NCBI GenBank assembly: GCA_964367085.1
Contig: CAYIWL010000005.1
Span: 1 to 26,447, forward strand
From: JACPIN01 sp964367085
Lineage (GTDB): Archaea > Nanobdellota > Nanobdellia > SCGC-AAA011-G17 > ARS1403
Direction: 5' to 3'
Length of the DNA: 26,447 bases
Each line of letters begins with the position of its first letter. Position 1 is the stretch's first letter. The notes beneath the pieces were generated by a model. That model was not told the origin of the DNA. It ran no database searches and was given only the letters and a program-made list of their open reading frames with translations. Both the position numbers and the translations under genes were made by a program. This document shows, one piece after another, positions 1-8,946 of this stretch.

Positions 1-65
1 ATTTACTTAACTAATTACTAATTATATAAGTAAGTTGAACTATATAAATGTTTCGGTAGATAATT

Positions 66-83
66 ATTAACTATGTAGTTAAT
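66..83. promoter_or_regulatory. Perfect 8-bp inverted repeat, possible operator
   Basis: The arms ATTAACTA and TAGTTAAT flank a 2-base spacer. The repeat lies about 17 bases ahead of the TATA box of the zinc-ribbon gene, so it could bind a dimeric regulator. It is AT-rich and could be chance; no second copy was seen in this window. Confidence 0.35.
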
Positions 84-99
84 ACTTTAAAAAGTAAGT

Positions 100-107
100 T
101 TTATAAA
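100..107 (+). promoter_or_regulatory. TATA box for the zinc-ribbon gene
   Basis: TTTATAAA sits 23-30 bases ahead of the ATG at 130, so transcription should begin at or just before the start codon (leaderless mRNA). A second TATA-like stretch, TATATAAA, lies at 41-48. Confidence 0.5.
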
Positions 108-129
108 TGATAAATTTCTTTATTTTATC

Positions 130-273
130 ATGGCTGAAATAAAAATAGAAGTTAAGGGTTACAAATGTGAAAGATGCGGACATGAATGGATACCAAGAAA
201 AAAAGAATATCCTGTTTTATGCCCAAATTGCAAATCTGCTTACTGGGATAAACCAGCAAGAAAGAAGAAATAA
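130..273 (+). CDS. Small zinc-ribbon protein (47 aa)
   Basis: This short frame encodes 47 residues with two CxxC knuckles (Cys13/Cys16 and Cys31/Cys34) separated by 14 residues, which is a classic rubredoxin-like zinc ribbon. A basic tail ends in Lys-Lys-Lys. Such mini-proteins in archaea are usually nucleic-acid- or ribosome-associated, but I cannot assign a specific role. Support for it being a real gene comes from the intact zinc motif, an ATG start and a TATA box at leaderless spacing. It precedes smc by 85 bases in a different frame, and the longest open frame of smc would overlap it completely, which argues that the smc start lies downstream at 359. The target could be RNA, DNA or protein; the sequence does not say. 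Confidence 0.75.
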   Translation: MAEIKIEVKGYKCERCGHEWIPRKKEYPVLCPNCKSAYWDKPARKKK

Positions 274-358
274 TTTTTTGAGTCAAATAACTCCCGCTTA
301 CGTTACAATGTACATCAACAATAAAATATATAAACTAATTTGCAAACTTGCTCGAAAG

Positions 359-3300
359 ATGACATACATTAAGAAGATGAAGATATACGGCTTTAAGTCG
401 TTTGCGAAGCAAATAGAGTTGCCGTTTTCAAGGGATTTCTCCGCTGTCATTGGCCCAAATGGTTCTGGAAAGTGTGTAACTGGAGATACATTAGTGCAAC
501 TAAGCGATGGTTCTTTAGTTCGTATTCAGGAATTAGTAGATAAAGGGCTATCTAAAGGTGCCGAGAAAATAGATGATGGTTATATCTCTAATGGGGATGG
601 TACAAAAATTTTATCATTAAATTTGGAAACATTGAAACTAGAGGAAAAGCCCATTTTAAAATGCGTTAAAAGAATTTCTCCAAGAACTCTGTTATCAATA
701 AGAACAAGGTCGGGAAAAACAATTACATCTACGAGATATCACCCGCTTTATATGTTGGATGACGGGAAAGTGCGTAGCATAAAGGCTGAAGAGCTAAAGA
801 GTGGAGTAAAGATAGCGATTCCAAACCGGATAGATATAACCTCAAGTTCCATTTGTTTTGAGGAATTGCTCGATCAGATAGAACCTAAAGACAATGTGTA
901 TGTGTTATGGAAGCAAGAGTATAAAGATATCCTAAAAAAATGCAAGAAAGGCACGTGGGACCAATTTTCCAAAACAACAGGTATACCAAAAACTATATTG
1001 GATGGGATAATAGGAAAACAAAACATCAACTTTGGATTCTTGATAAAGATTCTTAGATATGCAGGGTTTAGAAATAGACAGATAATAAGAAAGTTACATT
1101 ATATAAAGTCAAAAAATTCTCCTAAATTATACAAAATACCGTGGAAGAATTCAGCAGAGTTTTCAAGACTCTTAGGATATTTGCTAGCAGAGGGGAGGCT
1201 GCCGAAATATTCAGATCAAATATGGTTCACAAATGGGACTGAAGAGATAGTTAAAGATTATTCACAGTTGCTTAAAAATGTCTTTGAAATGAAGTCTACA
1301 ATAAATGAATACAAGGCAAATTGTTACGACGTTCTTGCCTATTCTCAACCAATTAGAGTTATTTTAGAAAAATTTGGTATGCCCATGGGAGGGACAACCA
1401 GCGGAAAAAATATAACAAATTTATATCTAAAACATTCTTCTGATAAGCATCTGGCCGAATTATTAAATGGATTATATTGCGGGGACGGATATATCTCTAA
1501 GAATAGTATAGAAATAACTACAAAAAGCAGGGCACTTGGAGTTGCAATAGAAAATATTTTGTCAAGATTTGGGATAAATTCTAGGTCTGTCTTTCACATC
1601 AAAGTTGCAACGAATAGTAATTTTTCTGGTTTGTACAAGACCATAAGGATTTATGGGGTTGAGAACATTGTAAAGTTTAGAAATAAGGTTAGTTTAATAC
1701 ACAAAGAAAAACAAAATAGTTTAGATTGGATAGCAATGGATAAGAAGATCAACCCGAATCTGGATCTTTTAGAATTAAACTCAACTGTAAAGGATATAGT
1801 AAAGGAATTAAACATAAATATCAAAACGAGCCGAAAAAAGTTTCCAAGACTGGATGCTTATTGCTATAATCAATGTACTCCTTCGAGATATGGATTAAGG
1901 GTATTGTATGAAGAATTATTTTCCTCTATCGCAAAAGAGCAAACAGAATCCTTACAATTATTAAAAATGCATATTGAGTCATCAATTTTTTGGGATGAGA
2001 TTGTAGAGATAAATGAGATTGAGGCAAGAGAAAAATGGGTTTATGATTTATGCGTGGAAAAAAATCACAATTTTATAGCAAATAATGTCATTGTGCACAA
2101 CAGCAATGTCGTCGATTCTTTATGCTTTGTCCTAGGAAGGCTATCCTCAAAATCCATGCGTGCAGATAATTCAGCAAAATTGATATACAATGGAGGAAAG
2201 ACAGGCAAGCCAGCAAAAGAAGCTTATGTCTCGATTTTATTTGATAATTCCAATGATTCTTTTCCAGTAAAAGCCAAGGAAATTGAAGTAAAAAGATTAG
2301 TCCGGCATAACGGCCAGTCAAAGTATTTTATCAATGGAGAATTAAGGACGAGACAGCAAATGATTGATCTGCTCGCAGCAGCAAAAATAAACCCTGACGG
2401 CCACAACATAATTCTGCAAGGAGATATCACTCATGCAGCAGAGATGCCTTCGGAAGGAAGAAAGGAAATAATCGAGGACATAGCAGGTATTTCTGTTTAC
2501 GAAGATAAGAAAGAAAAAGCTGTCAGAGAATTGGAAAAAGTGGAAGCACAGTTAAAAGAGGCAGATATCGTATTAACAGAAAGAGGAACCTATCTGAAAG
2601 AGCTAAAAAGGGATTACGAGCAGGCATCGAGATATAAGGAGCTTGAAAAAAATGTGAGCAGGAATAAAGCAACTTATCTGCATTTACAAATAAAGCAAAA
2701 AGAAGACAAGCTAAATAAAGTTGTTTCTCTGATTGGCAAAAACCAAGAGCAGGTGAATTCCATAAACAGCAAAGTTTCCCAAATGCAGCAGGAATTAGAT
2801 GGGAAAAAGCAGGAGCTGCAGAAACTGAAGGAAGAGATTGAAAAAAGCGGGGAATCGTCGCAACTTGCACTGCATAGCGAATTGGAACTTCTAAAAGAGC
2901 AGTTATCAGATGATAAGATCAGATTGTCAACTCTTCAAAATGAGATTAAATCCTTGAATGAAAGAACTTTCCAACTTAAATTATCTCTGCAAGATTCAGA
3001 TAAAAGAGCACAGTCATTGCAGAAAAAAAAGTCAGAGCTTCAGTCTGAATTAGAAAACTTAAAAGAAGAGTCTTCAAAAAAATTTCAGGAATTAAGTAAG
3101 GTAAAGGAAAAGCACAGTTTTGATGATTTGGAAACAGAAATAGCAGAGATTGATTCAGAGATAGAATCAATTAAGTCTCAAAACCTCGACGAGAAAAGAC
3201 TAGGTCTGTTAAGAGAAAAAGACAAAATAGAAATAAGGTTGAGCACAATAGAAAAACTTGCAAACAAGCAGCAGCTGGAAAAGCTTGCAGGCTTGAAGCA

Positions 3301-5395
3301 AAAACTCAAGCAGGCAGCGCAGGATTTGAGCAAGTTTTCAGAGGATGATACAGTATTATTAAATCAACTCTCTTCAGCAAGAATAAAACTGCAGCAGCAC
3401 AAAGAGGAGCATGCAAGGCTGAGCACGCAAAAGTCTTTGGCAAAAGAGCATTCGACAAATCTGGCAGTTAGCAAAATAAAATCGCTGAACATGCAGGGAG
3501 TTTACGGAACTTTCTCAGAATTAGCTCAGGTCCCTCAAGAGTATTCAATGGCAATAGAAGTCGCAGCAGGCAGCAGGCTTAACAGCATTATAGTTAGGGA
3601 TGATGGCATAGCAGCAAAATGCATCCAATATCTCAAATCAAATAAATTAGGAACTGCAATTTTCCTGCCGTTAAATAAACTAAAGACATCTTCGCAGCAG
3701 AAAATAAGTCACGGCCATGGTTTGGCAATGGATTTAATCAGGTTTGATCCAAAATTCAAGTCAGCATTCCAATATGTTCTAGGAAGCACAGTTATCGTCG
3801 ATAATATAGAAGCAACAAGAAAGATAGGGATAGGAAAATGCCGTATGGCAACACTAGACGGCGATTTAGTAGAAACATCTGGAGCAATGATTGGGGGATT
3901 CAGGAGAAAGCACTCATCTCTTTTCTTAACTCCGGGAATAGAAAAAAATCTCGATTCACTTTCTTCAGAACTGTCGCGTCTTAGCTCATTGATTAAGGAT
4001 CTTGAAAAAAAGCTTTCCGTTAATGAGAAAGAAATAAGTGCAGCGAGAGAAGAGAAGTCAACTTTAGAAGGAGAAACTATGAAGATACAGGCTTCTATAG
4101 GTGACATAGATAATATTTTGAAAGAAAAACATGATCTTACATCGAAGTTAAAGCAAATCACTTCAGAGTTATCCGGAATAGAATCCTCTGCAAATAAAAA
4201 TCTGGTTTCATTAAAAGAATTAAATAAAAAAAGATCCTTCTTAAGGGAAAAAATCAGCGATAAGAGAAATCCAAAAATAATTGCGCAGATAGACTCAATG
4301 GAAAAAATTGTGCAGGGATTAAACGAGAAAAAAATCCTACTGAATTCAGAAATAAATAACATCACCTCTCAGATAAAAGAGCTGATAATGCCGGAAAAAG
4401 AATCAATGCAGAAAATAATCAAGCAAAATCTTTCTCAGTTAGATCAATTCAATTCAGAGATAAAGAGATTATTTTCATCAGTATCTGAAAAAAATTCGCA
4501 GATAAAAAACAAAGAAAAGGAGGAGGCAAAACTCTACAGCAATTTCAAGGGCATGCTTGGGAAAAGAGATAAATTAAATCAGATCCTGCAGGAAAATGAA
4601 ATAAAAATAAATAACGAGAAGAATAAAACTCAGATATTCGAAGAGCGTATAAATAATATCTCATTGGACAAGGCAAAAGTAGTTGCAGAAATAGCAGGAT
4701 TAAATCAGGAGATGCAGGATTATAAAGACGTGGCATTAAGAAAAGGTCTTTCAGAGTCAGAGCTTAAAGAAGAGATAGCAAAATTCGAATCAATGATGAA
4801 AAATCTCGGAAATGTAAATCTACGCGCTTTGGAGATATACGAGCAGGCTCAAACAGAGTATGGCTCTCTAGAAGTTAAATCATCCAAACTCAAGGAGGAG
4901 AAGCAGGACGTTCTAAAAATGATAGACGAAGTGGAATCTAAAAAAACCTCGGCATTTATGAAAACCTTCAGTAAAATAAATAGCAATTTTGAATCAATCT
5001 TTAGCCAACTAACAACTAAAGGAACAGCTCACTTAATTCTTGAAAACCCAGAAAAGCCATTGGAAGGCGGAGTACAAGTAATGGTTAAGATAGCTCACAA
5101 CAAATATTTAGATATAAAAAGTCTCTCTGGCGGAGAGAAAACCTTGACAGCATTGGCATTCATATTCTCAATCCAGGATCATGACCCGGCTCCTTTCTAT
5201 CTTCTTGATGAAGTAGATGCAGCGCTTGACAAAAGAAATTCTGAAAAATTATCGGGCCTTATCAAGGAATATTCCAAAAAAGCGCAGTACATTGTTATCA
5301 CGCATAATGATTCGCTTATCTCCAGTGCAGACAAGCTTTACGGAGTTTCAATGCATAAAGATGGGATGAGTCACGTTGTGAGTTTGAAAGTGTAA
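359..5395 (+). CDS. smc: Chromosome segregation/condensation ATPase SMC, with intein
   Basis: SMC dimers organise and segregate the chromosome together with kleisin partners (ScpA/ScpB). The precursor has 1,678 residues; removing the 543-residue intein leaves about 1,135, close to the usual SMC size. The N-terminus has the family pattern IYGFKSF, then the Walker A motif GPNGSGK-S, interrupted by the intein between Lys38 and Ser582. Long coiled coils flank a hinge at about residues 1045-1180 that is rich in glycines (for example SGAMIGGF). The C-terminal head carries the ABC signature LSGGEK at about 1588-1594 and Walker B FYLLDEVDAALD at about 1612-1623. I chose the ATG at 359 because the protein then begins directly with the conserved ATPase head. 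The upstream in-frame ATG at 167 would add 64 residues read out of frame through the zinc-ribbon gene. No ScpA or ScpB gene is visible in the window. Confidence 0.95.
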   Translation: MTYIKKMKIYGFKSFAKQIELPFSRDFSAVIGPNGSGKCVTGDTLVQLSDGSLVRIQELVDKGLSKGAEKIDDGYISNGDGTKILSLNLETLKLEEKPILKCVKRISPRTLLSIRTRSGKTITSTRYHPLYMLDDGKVRSIKAEELKSGVKIAIPNRIDITSSSICFEELLDQIEPKDNVYVLWKQEYKDILKKCKKGTWDQFSKTTGIPKTILDGIIGKQNINFGFLIKILRYAGFRNRQIIRKLHYIKSKNSPKLYKIPWKNSAEFSRLLGYLLAEGRLPKYSDQIWFTNGTEEIVKDYSQLLKNVFEMKSTINEYKANCYDVLAYSQPIRVILEKFGMPMGGTTSGKNITNLYLKHSSDKHLAELLNGLYCGDGYISKNSIEITTKSRALGVAIENILSRFGINSRSVFHIKVATNSNFSGLYKTIRIYGVENIVKFRNKVSLIHKEKQNSLDWIAMDKKINPNLDLLELNSTVKDIVKELNINIKTSRKKFPRLDAYCYNQCTPSRYGLRVLYEELFSSIAKEQTESLQLLKMHIESSIFWDEIVEINEIEAREKWVYDLCVEKNHNFIANNVIVHNSNVVDSLCFVLGRLSSKSMRADNSAKLIYNGGKTGKPAKEAYVSILFDNSNDSFPVKAKEIEVKRLVRHNGQSKYFINGELRTRQQMIDLLAAAKINPDGHNIILQGDITHAAEMPSEGRKEIIEDIAGISVYEDKKEKAVRELEKVEAQLKEADIVLTERGTYLKELKRDYEQASRYKELEKNVSRNKATYLHLQIKQKEDKLNKVVSLIGKNQEQVNSINSKVSQMQQELDGKKQELQKLKEEIEKSGESSQLALHSELELLKEQLSDDKIRLSTLQNEIKSLNERTFQLKLSLQDSDKRAQSLQKKKSELQSELENLKEESSKKFQELSKVKEKHSFDDLETEIAEIDSEIESIKSQNLDEKRLGLLREKDKIEIRLSTIEKLANKQQLEKLAGLKQKLKQAAQDLSKFSEDDTVLLNQLSSARIKLQQHKEEHARLSTQKSLAKEHSTNLAVSKIKSLNMQGVYGTFSELAQVPQEYSMAIEVAAGSRLNSIIVRDDGIAAKCIQYLKSNKLGTAIFLPLNKLKTSSQQKISHGHGLAMDLIRFDPKFKSAFQYVLGSTVIVDNIEATRKIGIGKCRMATLDGDLVETSGAMIGGFRRKHSSLFLTPGIEKNLDSLSSELSRLSSLIKDLEKKLSVNEKEISAAREEKSTLEGETMKIQASIGDIDNILKEKHDLTSKLKQITSELSGIESSANKNLVSLKELNKKRSFLREKISDKRNPKIIAQIDSMEKIVQGLNEKKILLNSEINNITSQIKELIMPEKESMQKIIKQNLSQLDQFNSEIKRLFSSVSEKNSQIKNKEKEEAKLYSNFKGMLGKRDKLNQILQENEIKINNEKNKTQIFEERINNISLDKAKVVAEIAGLNQEMQDYKDVALRKGLSESELKEEIAKFESMMKNLGNVNLRALEIYEQAQTEYGSLEVKSSKLKEEKQDVLKMIDEVESKKTSAFMKTFSKINSNFESIFSQLTTKGTAHLILENPEKPLEGGVQVMVKIAHNKYLDIKSLSGGEKTLTALAFIFSIQDHDPAPFYLLDEVDAALDKRNSEKLSGLIKEYSKKAQYIVITHNDSLISSADKLYGVSMHKDGMSHVVSLKV
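473..2101 (+). other. Intein with LAGLIDADG homing-endonuclease domain inside SMC
   Basis: In-frame insertion of 543 residues within the SMC P-loop, between the catalytic Lys and the following Ser. It opens with Cys1 in CVTGDTLV (block A) and has a block-B-like TSTRYHPLY motif with the conserved His. It ends in block F/G (VYDLCVEKNHNFIANN then VIVHN), with the terminal His-Asn followed by Ser as the +1 nucleophile. All residues needed for standard class 1 splicing are therefore present. Two LAGLIDADG-like helices are visible: LLGYLLAEGR near precursor residue 271 and LLNGLYCGDGY near residue 370. Each keeps an acidic residue (Glu, Asp), so the endonuclease may be intact. Insertion at an invariant nucleotide-binding motif is typical of inteins. 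Confidence 0.93.
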
Positions 5396-5443
5396 TCTTA
5401 TCAGATAGAAAATTAAATAAACCAAATCAGCTTTTTTTATTAG

Positions 5444-6190
5444 ATGTCCAAGAACTTAAAAATAGCGGCAGTGCAGTTAAACATAAGCAAGCCGATAAAT
5501 TCTATAATAAATGATATCAGAAGATACATGCACAATGCAAAAGCTAAAAAAGTTGATATGATCTGTTTTCCTGAAGATTCTATATCCTTAGGCCCAAAAA
5601 AAAACAAGCTTATTATCTCGCAAGTGATGGAGTGCTGCAAGCTTTACAGTATCTGGTGCATAATCTCAACTCATCTTAAAGAAAAAAAATATCATTACAA
5701 CTCAGCTTTGTTAATAGACAATGAAGGCAACTTATTCGGGAAGCATAAAAAAGTTCACATAATGGGGGATGGTCCGAAGATAACCCCTGGATCGAAATTT
5801 GATGTGTATAAAACTCCATTCTGCAAGATTGGCATCGCAATTTGCTGGGATGTTTCAAATCCAAGAGCGATTTATAGCATGGCCAAAAAAGGAGCAAAAG
5901 TTATCTTCTGCCCAATGTATTGGTGCTATGATGACTGGGCGCATAAAAAGAATCACAAAAGGGCTGAGAAAAAAATCCTCCAATCTTTGATACTTGCTAG
6001 AGCATATGAAAGCTTGACTTATGTAGTGTTTTGCAATCCCATTGATGTAAATGAAAAATACATTACCTCCTACACCGCAGTTGCCAGTCCGCATAAAATC
6101 GTAAAAGAAATTTTTGGTAGAGAAGGAATGATTATTGCAAAAATAGATTTGAAATCAATTTCAGAGATAAGAAAAAAGATGTCAGCCTAG
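5444..6190 (+). CDS. Carbon-nitrogen hydrolase (nitrilase superfamily)
   Basis: A cytosolic amidase-type enzyme of 248 residues. The Glu-Lys-Cys triad of the nitrilase superfamily can be read as Glu44 (CFPEDSIS), Lys103 (KHKKVHIM) and Cys134 (AICWDVSNP). The N-terminal strand IAAVQLN is typical. The family cleaves C-N bonds in amides, carbamoylated amines or omega-amidated acids; the natural substrate is not readable from sequence. N-carbamoylputrescine amidohydrolase or an omega-amidase are possibilities, and an arginine decarboxylase lies further along the window but is not linked. A TATA-like AATTAAATAA lies 24-32 bases upstream, so the message may be leaderless. The 3' end overlaps the convergent ATP-grasp gene by 9 bases. 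Confidence 0.88.
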   Translation: MSKNLKIAAVQLNISKPINSIINDIRRYMHNAKAKKVDMICFPEDSISLGPKKNKLIISQVMECCKLYSIWCIISTHLKEKKYHYNSALLIDNEGNLFGKHKKVHIMGDGPKITPGSKFDVYKTPFCKIGIAICWDVSNPRAIYSMAKKGAKVIFCPMYWCYDDWAHKKNHKRAEKKILQSLILARAYESLTYVVFCNPIDVNEKYITSYTAVASPHKIVKEIFGREGMIIAKIDLKSISEIRKKMSA

Positions 6191-7069
6191 TTTTTCACAT
6201 TCAGAATGAAGATAATCCGCTATCTTTTTAACAAGTTTTTCCTCATCATGGTAAATAAAATCAAGGCCTGGGCAGCTGTTAATTTCTATTACATACCATT
6301 TTCCATTATTAAATATTAGATCCAACCCGCAAACTTGTATTCCTAATGCTCTTGAGGCTTTTTCGCATAGGTTCTTTATTTTTTTAGTTACTTTTATTGT
6401 CCTGAAATGCTCTCTGACATGACCAGATTGCTTCCATGATTTGCTAATCTTAACTACAAACTGCAGCAGTTTGTGATTAATCAATGTTGCCCTATAACTC
6501 CTGTTTAGGTTAGGTATAAATTCTTGGGCTATTATCGGTGAGCCATGACTCTTATCAACGATTTTTTTTATTTTTTTAACAAACATCGGATAGTCATTAA
6601 CTTTTTCTACCTGCATGGAATTATCAGAAAAAACTCCCTTCAGTACTAGTGGATTATTTTTTAATATCCTTTTTATAATCCTCTGGTAAAATCTTGTTTC
6701 TCTAGGTATAAAATAAGTCTTCGGCGTCGGGATTCTGTGCTCCAAGCATTTCAGATAAAACATCCATTTATCCTCTTGGTAGAAAAATGAATGAGAAGAG
6801 TTTATCACTTTTTTCCCCAGCTCTTCCAGAGTCTTAGATAGTTCAAGCGATTCAAATAGGATTGGCTGGCAGATCGTATCATTATAAATTAATTTGCACT
6901 TTTTTGTTTTTTCTTTCAACTCGTCGACATCAAGCTGCTCCTCTGCAGGTAAATGCACAATATTAAGATTCTTTTTCTTTAAAGCTTTGTACAACATTCT
7001 GTCTTCGTAATCTAGGTATGTTTTATAATAAATAAGACCGATAGAAAGCTTTTTTCTTTTACTAGTCAT
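6182..7069 (-). CDS. RimK-like ATP-grasp ligase
   Basis: A 295-residue protein with an ATP-grasp core. A lysine-bearing strand LVLKG starts the ATP-binding subdomain, IIAQEFIP is the hinge region, and the C-terminal motifs GLDLIF and YVIEINSCPGLD supply the acidic and Asn residues that bind the two magnesium ions. The RimK/LysX/glutathione-synthase branch joins a carboxylate to an amine through an acyl-phosphate; candidate substrates are an amino-acid carrier protein, glutamate tails or a cofactor such as F420 or tetrahydromethanopterin. An ATG at 7078 is also in frame, but the TATA element at 7091-7100 would start transcription near 7070, which favours the ATG at 7069. The gene is convergent with, and overlaps, the nitrilase gene and is divergent from the DUF192 gene. 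Confidence 0.82.
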   Translation of the reverse strand: MTSKRKKLSIGLIYYKTYLDYEDRMLYKALKKKNLNIVHLPAEEQLDVDELKEKTKKCKLIYNDTICQPILFESLELSKTLEELGKKVINSSHSFFYQEDKWMFYLKCLEHRIPTPKTYFIPRETRFYQRIIKRILKNNPLVLKGVFSDNSMQVEKVNDYPMFVKKIKKIVDKSHGSPIIAQEFIPNLNRSYRATLINHKLLQFVVKISKSWKQSGHVREHFRTIKVTKKIKNLCEKASRALGIQVCGLDLIFNNGKWYVIEINSCPGLDFIYHDEEKLVKKIADYLHSECEKLG

Positions 7070-7090
7070 AAAGACCATAATAGAACGTAA

Positions 7091-7100
7091 TATTTATATC
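7091..7100. promoter_or_regulatory. Shared TATA element between divergent genes
   Basis: The near-symmetric TATTTATATC reads as a TATA box on both strands. It is 22-31 bases ahead of the ATG at 7122 (plus) and 22-31 bases ahead of the ATG at 7069 (minus), the expected distance for leaderless transcripts in both directions. The gap between the two start codons holds no other obvious TATA element. Confidence 0.5.
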
Positions 7101-7121
7101 TTTTGAAATTGAGATAATCTG

Positions 7122-7565
7122 ATGGCGAAAAAATTATGCTTATTTATGCTGGTTTTTCTTGTATCCGGTTGTTCGCAGCAATACAGCAAAGTAGTAATCA
7201 ATGAAAAATTATTTGATGTAGAGATAGCAGACAACTCAGTAGAAAGATCTCAAGGCTTGATGTTTAGAAAAGAATTAAAAGAAGACCAAGGTATGTTGTT
7301 TATCTTTGAAAATTCAGGAAAACACTCTTTCTGGATGAAAGATACTTTTATTCCTCTAGACATGATTTGGATTGATGAAAACTTAAACATTGTTTACATT
7401 CATGAAAATACTCAGCCATGCAAAGAAACTTGTGATTCAATAACACCCGATAAAAATGCAAAATACGTCTTGGAAATAAACTCTGGACTTGTTGAGAAAT
7501 ATAATTTTAAGATTGGAGACAAAGTAGAAATCTTCAAAACTCAAGCATTTAAAGATGGGATGTGA
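7122..7565 (+). CDS. DUF192 lipoprotein
   Basis: A 147-residue exported protein. Residues 1-17 form a signal peptide ending in a lipobox-like LVSGC, so Cys17 is a likely lipid attachment site. The remainder matches the DUF192/COG1430 family, with the hallmark stretches ERSQGLMFR, GMLFIF, HSFWMKDT and PLDMIWID, followed by a Cys pair (CKETC) and a C-terminal strand VLEINSG. The molecular function of DUF192 is not established; it is a small, widely distributed, usually secreted beta-rich domain. It should act on the outer face of the membrane. The gene is divergent from the ATP-grasp gene with a shared TATA element and convergent with the amidoligase-like gene, two bases apart. Confidence 0.85.
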   Translation: MAKKLCLFMLVFLVSGCSQQYSKVVINEKLFDVEIADNSVERSQGLMFRKELKEDQGMLFIFENSGKHSFWMKDTFIPLDMIWIDENLNIVYIHENTQPCKETCDSITPDKNAKYVLEINSGLVEKYNFKIGDKVEIFKTQAFKDGM

Positions 7566-7567
7566 TA

Positions 7568-8896
7568 TCAGTATCTATTTAATTTTAATGCATCTTCTAA
7601 AGTAACTCTATATACAAGGTCTGCAGGGGTAGTAATAGTATACTTTTCAAGTAATTGGAGTGTTGAATTGTTAGCATACTCAATTTTGCTTGTATCCTCT
7701 TTGGTTAGTTCAATAACAAAATTATCTGAATTTATATTGTCCATTACTCTCTTTTCTAAATCAGCAAAACCAAAGTGATTTTGTGCTTCTGTTAAAAGGT
7801 GATAGGAAAGTTCTGTGGGCATTTGATATGCTACATCTTGATGGATGTTTGATACAAACCTAATCATCTTCACCATCATCCCATCTTCAAGGCTAATCCC
7901 CATCAAATTCCTCAAGTCCTGTTTAAATCCTGCAAATTGTTTTTCATCTAGTAAATGCAGTTTTGATGCGAAGAAGGCAGCATCTGCTATCTCATGGGGA
8001 CTCTGGGTATACAGAACAATGTAATTTGTTTGTCTCCTCAGAGACTTAATCCATCTATCTTCAAGAACATTATATATGTTTGATTCTCCTACATAAACGC
8101 TTGGAAATTCTAAACCATCTTTATTTCCATCGGGGGAAGTCATTGGGAAAAAACAATTTTGGTTTGTGAAATGCATAGCTAGAAAGATATAAGGCATTCT
8201 GAATCTTTTCACATCACCGATACATATTTGAGCTGATGCTCCATGCTTAGGAAGGTGTTTATAAAATTCCTCGATCAACCAATAAAAACTATATGGATTT
8301 GTTGGTAGTGTTCTAATCTCAGATTTCCCACCATAACTATAGCTTTTTGGAACTTGATTTTCTGGAAAATAACTACTCTGGTTCAACAAGTCAATTGTTC
8401 TGATAGGCAATGCGCATGAATACTCTAGCTCGACCCCCACAGTCGGAAGTCCTTTTGATTCCTCATTGGCTTCTTTTAATAAGTTGAGCAAATGTTTTCT
8501 ATCTACTTGGTTGTTATTTCTTTTTAAATAGATTAATTGATAATCACCAGCTAAGAGATCAGTTAATTCATCAAGATCGCCATAGAATTTATGAATCTCT
8601 TTTTTAGCTTTCTCTGGTTTCAGTATACTATGCAATGATTCTAGGAAATCAGAAGTTGGATTCATAAGCTTTTTAGTAAAAAACACAAATGCTGGTACGC
8701 CGAAAATCAAAAATGGATAATTAAACTCATCTGGATTTACAAAGTTGCCTATTGTTTGCTTGCCAAGTGTTTTGTCAAGGTCAATATCTCCTCCGCATCC
8801 TCTGTGTACAATATAACCACTGACTAAGAAGTTAATAAAATTAAAAGCTCTAGAAAGATTCTTTATGACTTCATCTATAATTTCTTCAAGTCCCAT
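7568..8896 (-). CDS. Uncharacterised protein, possible amidoligase/glutamate-cysteine-ligase fold
   Basis: I do not recognise this 442-residue protein by overall sequence. Residues 152-160 (TVGVELEYS) and 191-199 (KSEIRTLPT) resemble the GxExE and ExRxxP elements of the COOH-NH2 ligase fold (glutamate-cysteine ligases and phage-type amidoligases). In that fold the Glu residues bind magnesium-ATP and a later small/His strand (here GASAQICIGD at 219-228) lines the site. If correct, it would form an isopeptide or amide bond. The N-terminal 120 residues contain a hydrophobic patch (about 59-74) and no signal peptide. A TATA-like stretch lies just upstream (about 8922-8930) and a GG-rich leader directly abuts the ATG. 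The fold assignment is an inference from short motifs and could be wrong; a predicted structure compared with known ligases would decide it. Confidence 0.5.
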   Translation of the reverse strand: MGLEEIIDEVIKNLSRAFNFINFLVSGYIVHRGCGGDIDLDKTLGKQTIGNFVNPDEFNYPFLIFGVPAFVFFTKKLMNPTSDFLESLHSILKPEKAKKEIHKFYGDLDELTDLLAGDYQLIYLKRNNNQVDRKHLLNLLKEANEESKGLPTVGVELEYSCALPIRTIDLLNQSSYFPENQVPKSYSYGGKSEIRTLPTNPYSFYWLIEEFYKHLPKHGASAQICIGDVKRFRMPYIFLAMHFTNQNCFFPMTSPDGNKDGLEFPSVYVGESNIYNVLEDRWIKSLRRQTNYIVLYTQSPHEIADAAFFASKLHLLDEKQFAGFKQDLRNLMGISLEDGMMVKMIRFVSNIHQDVAYQMPTELSYHLLTEAQNHFGFADLEKRVMDNINSDNFVIELTKEDTSKIEYANNSTLQLLEKYTITTPADLVYRVTLEDALKLNRY

Positions 8897-8946
8897 TCCT
8901 ATTTTTGTTTATATAGGTAAATTTTTAAATGTTTTTATAATAAAAA

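Noticed and set aside
167..358. Extended N-terminus of SMC from an ATG at 167
   Set aside because: It runs out of frame through the zinc-ribbon gene and adds 64 residues ahead of the conserved start of the ATPase head; the ATG at 359 fits the family.
3709..4365. 218-codon open frame on the minus strand inside smc
   Set aside because: It is antisense to a coiled-coil segment, and its Phe/Ser/Leu-rich composition mirrors the Lys/Glu-rich codons of the true gene. No domain or promoter.
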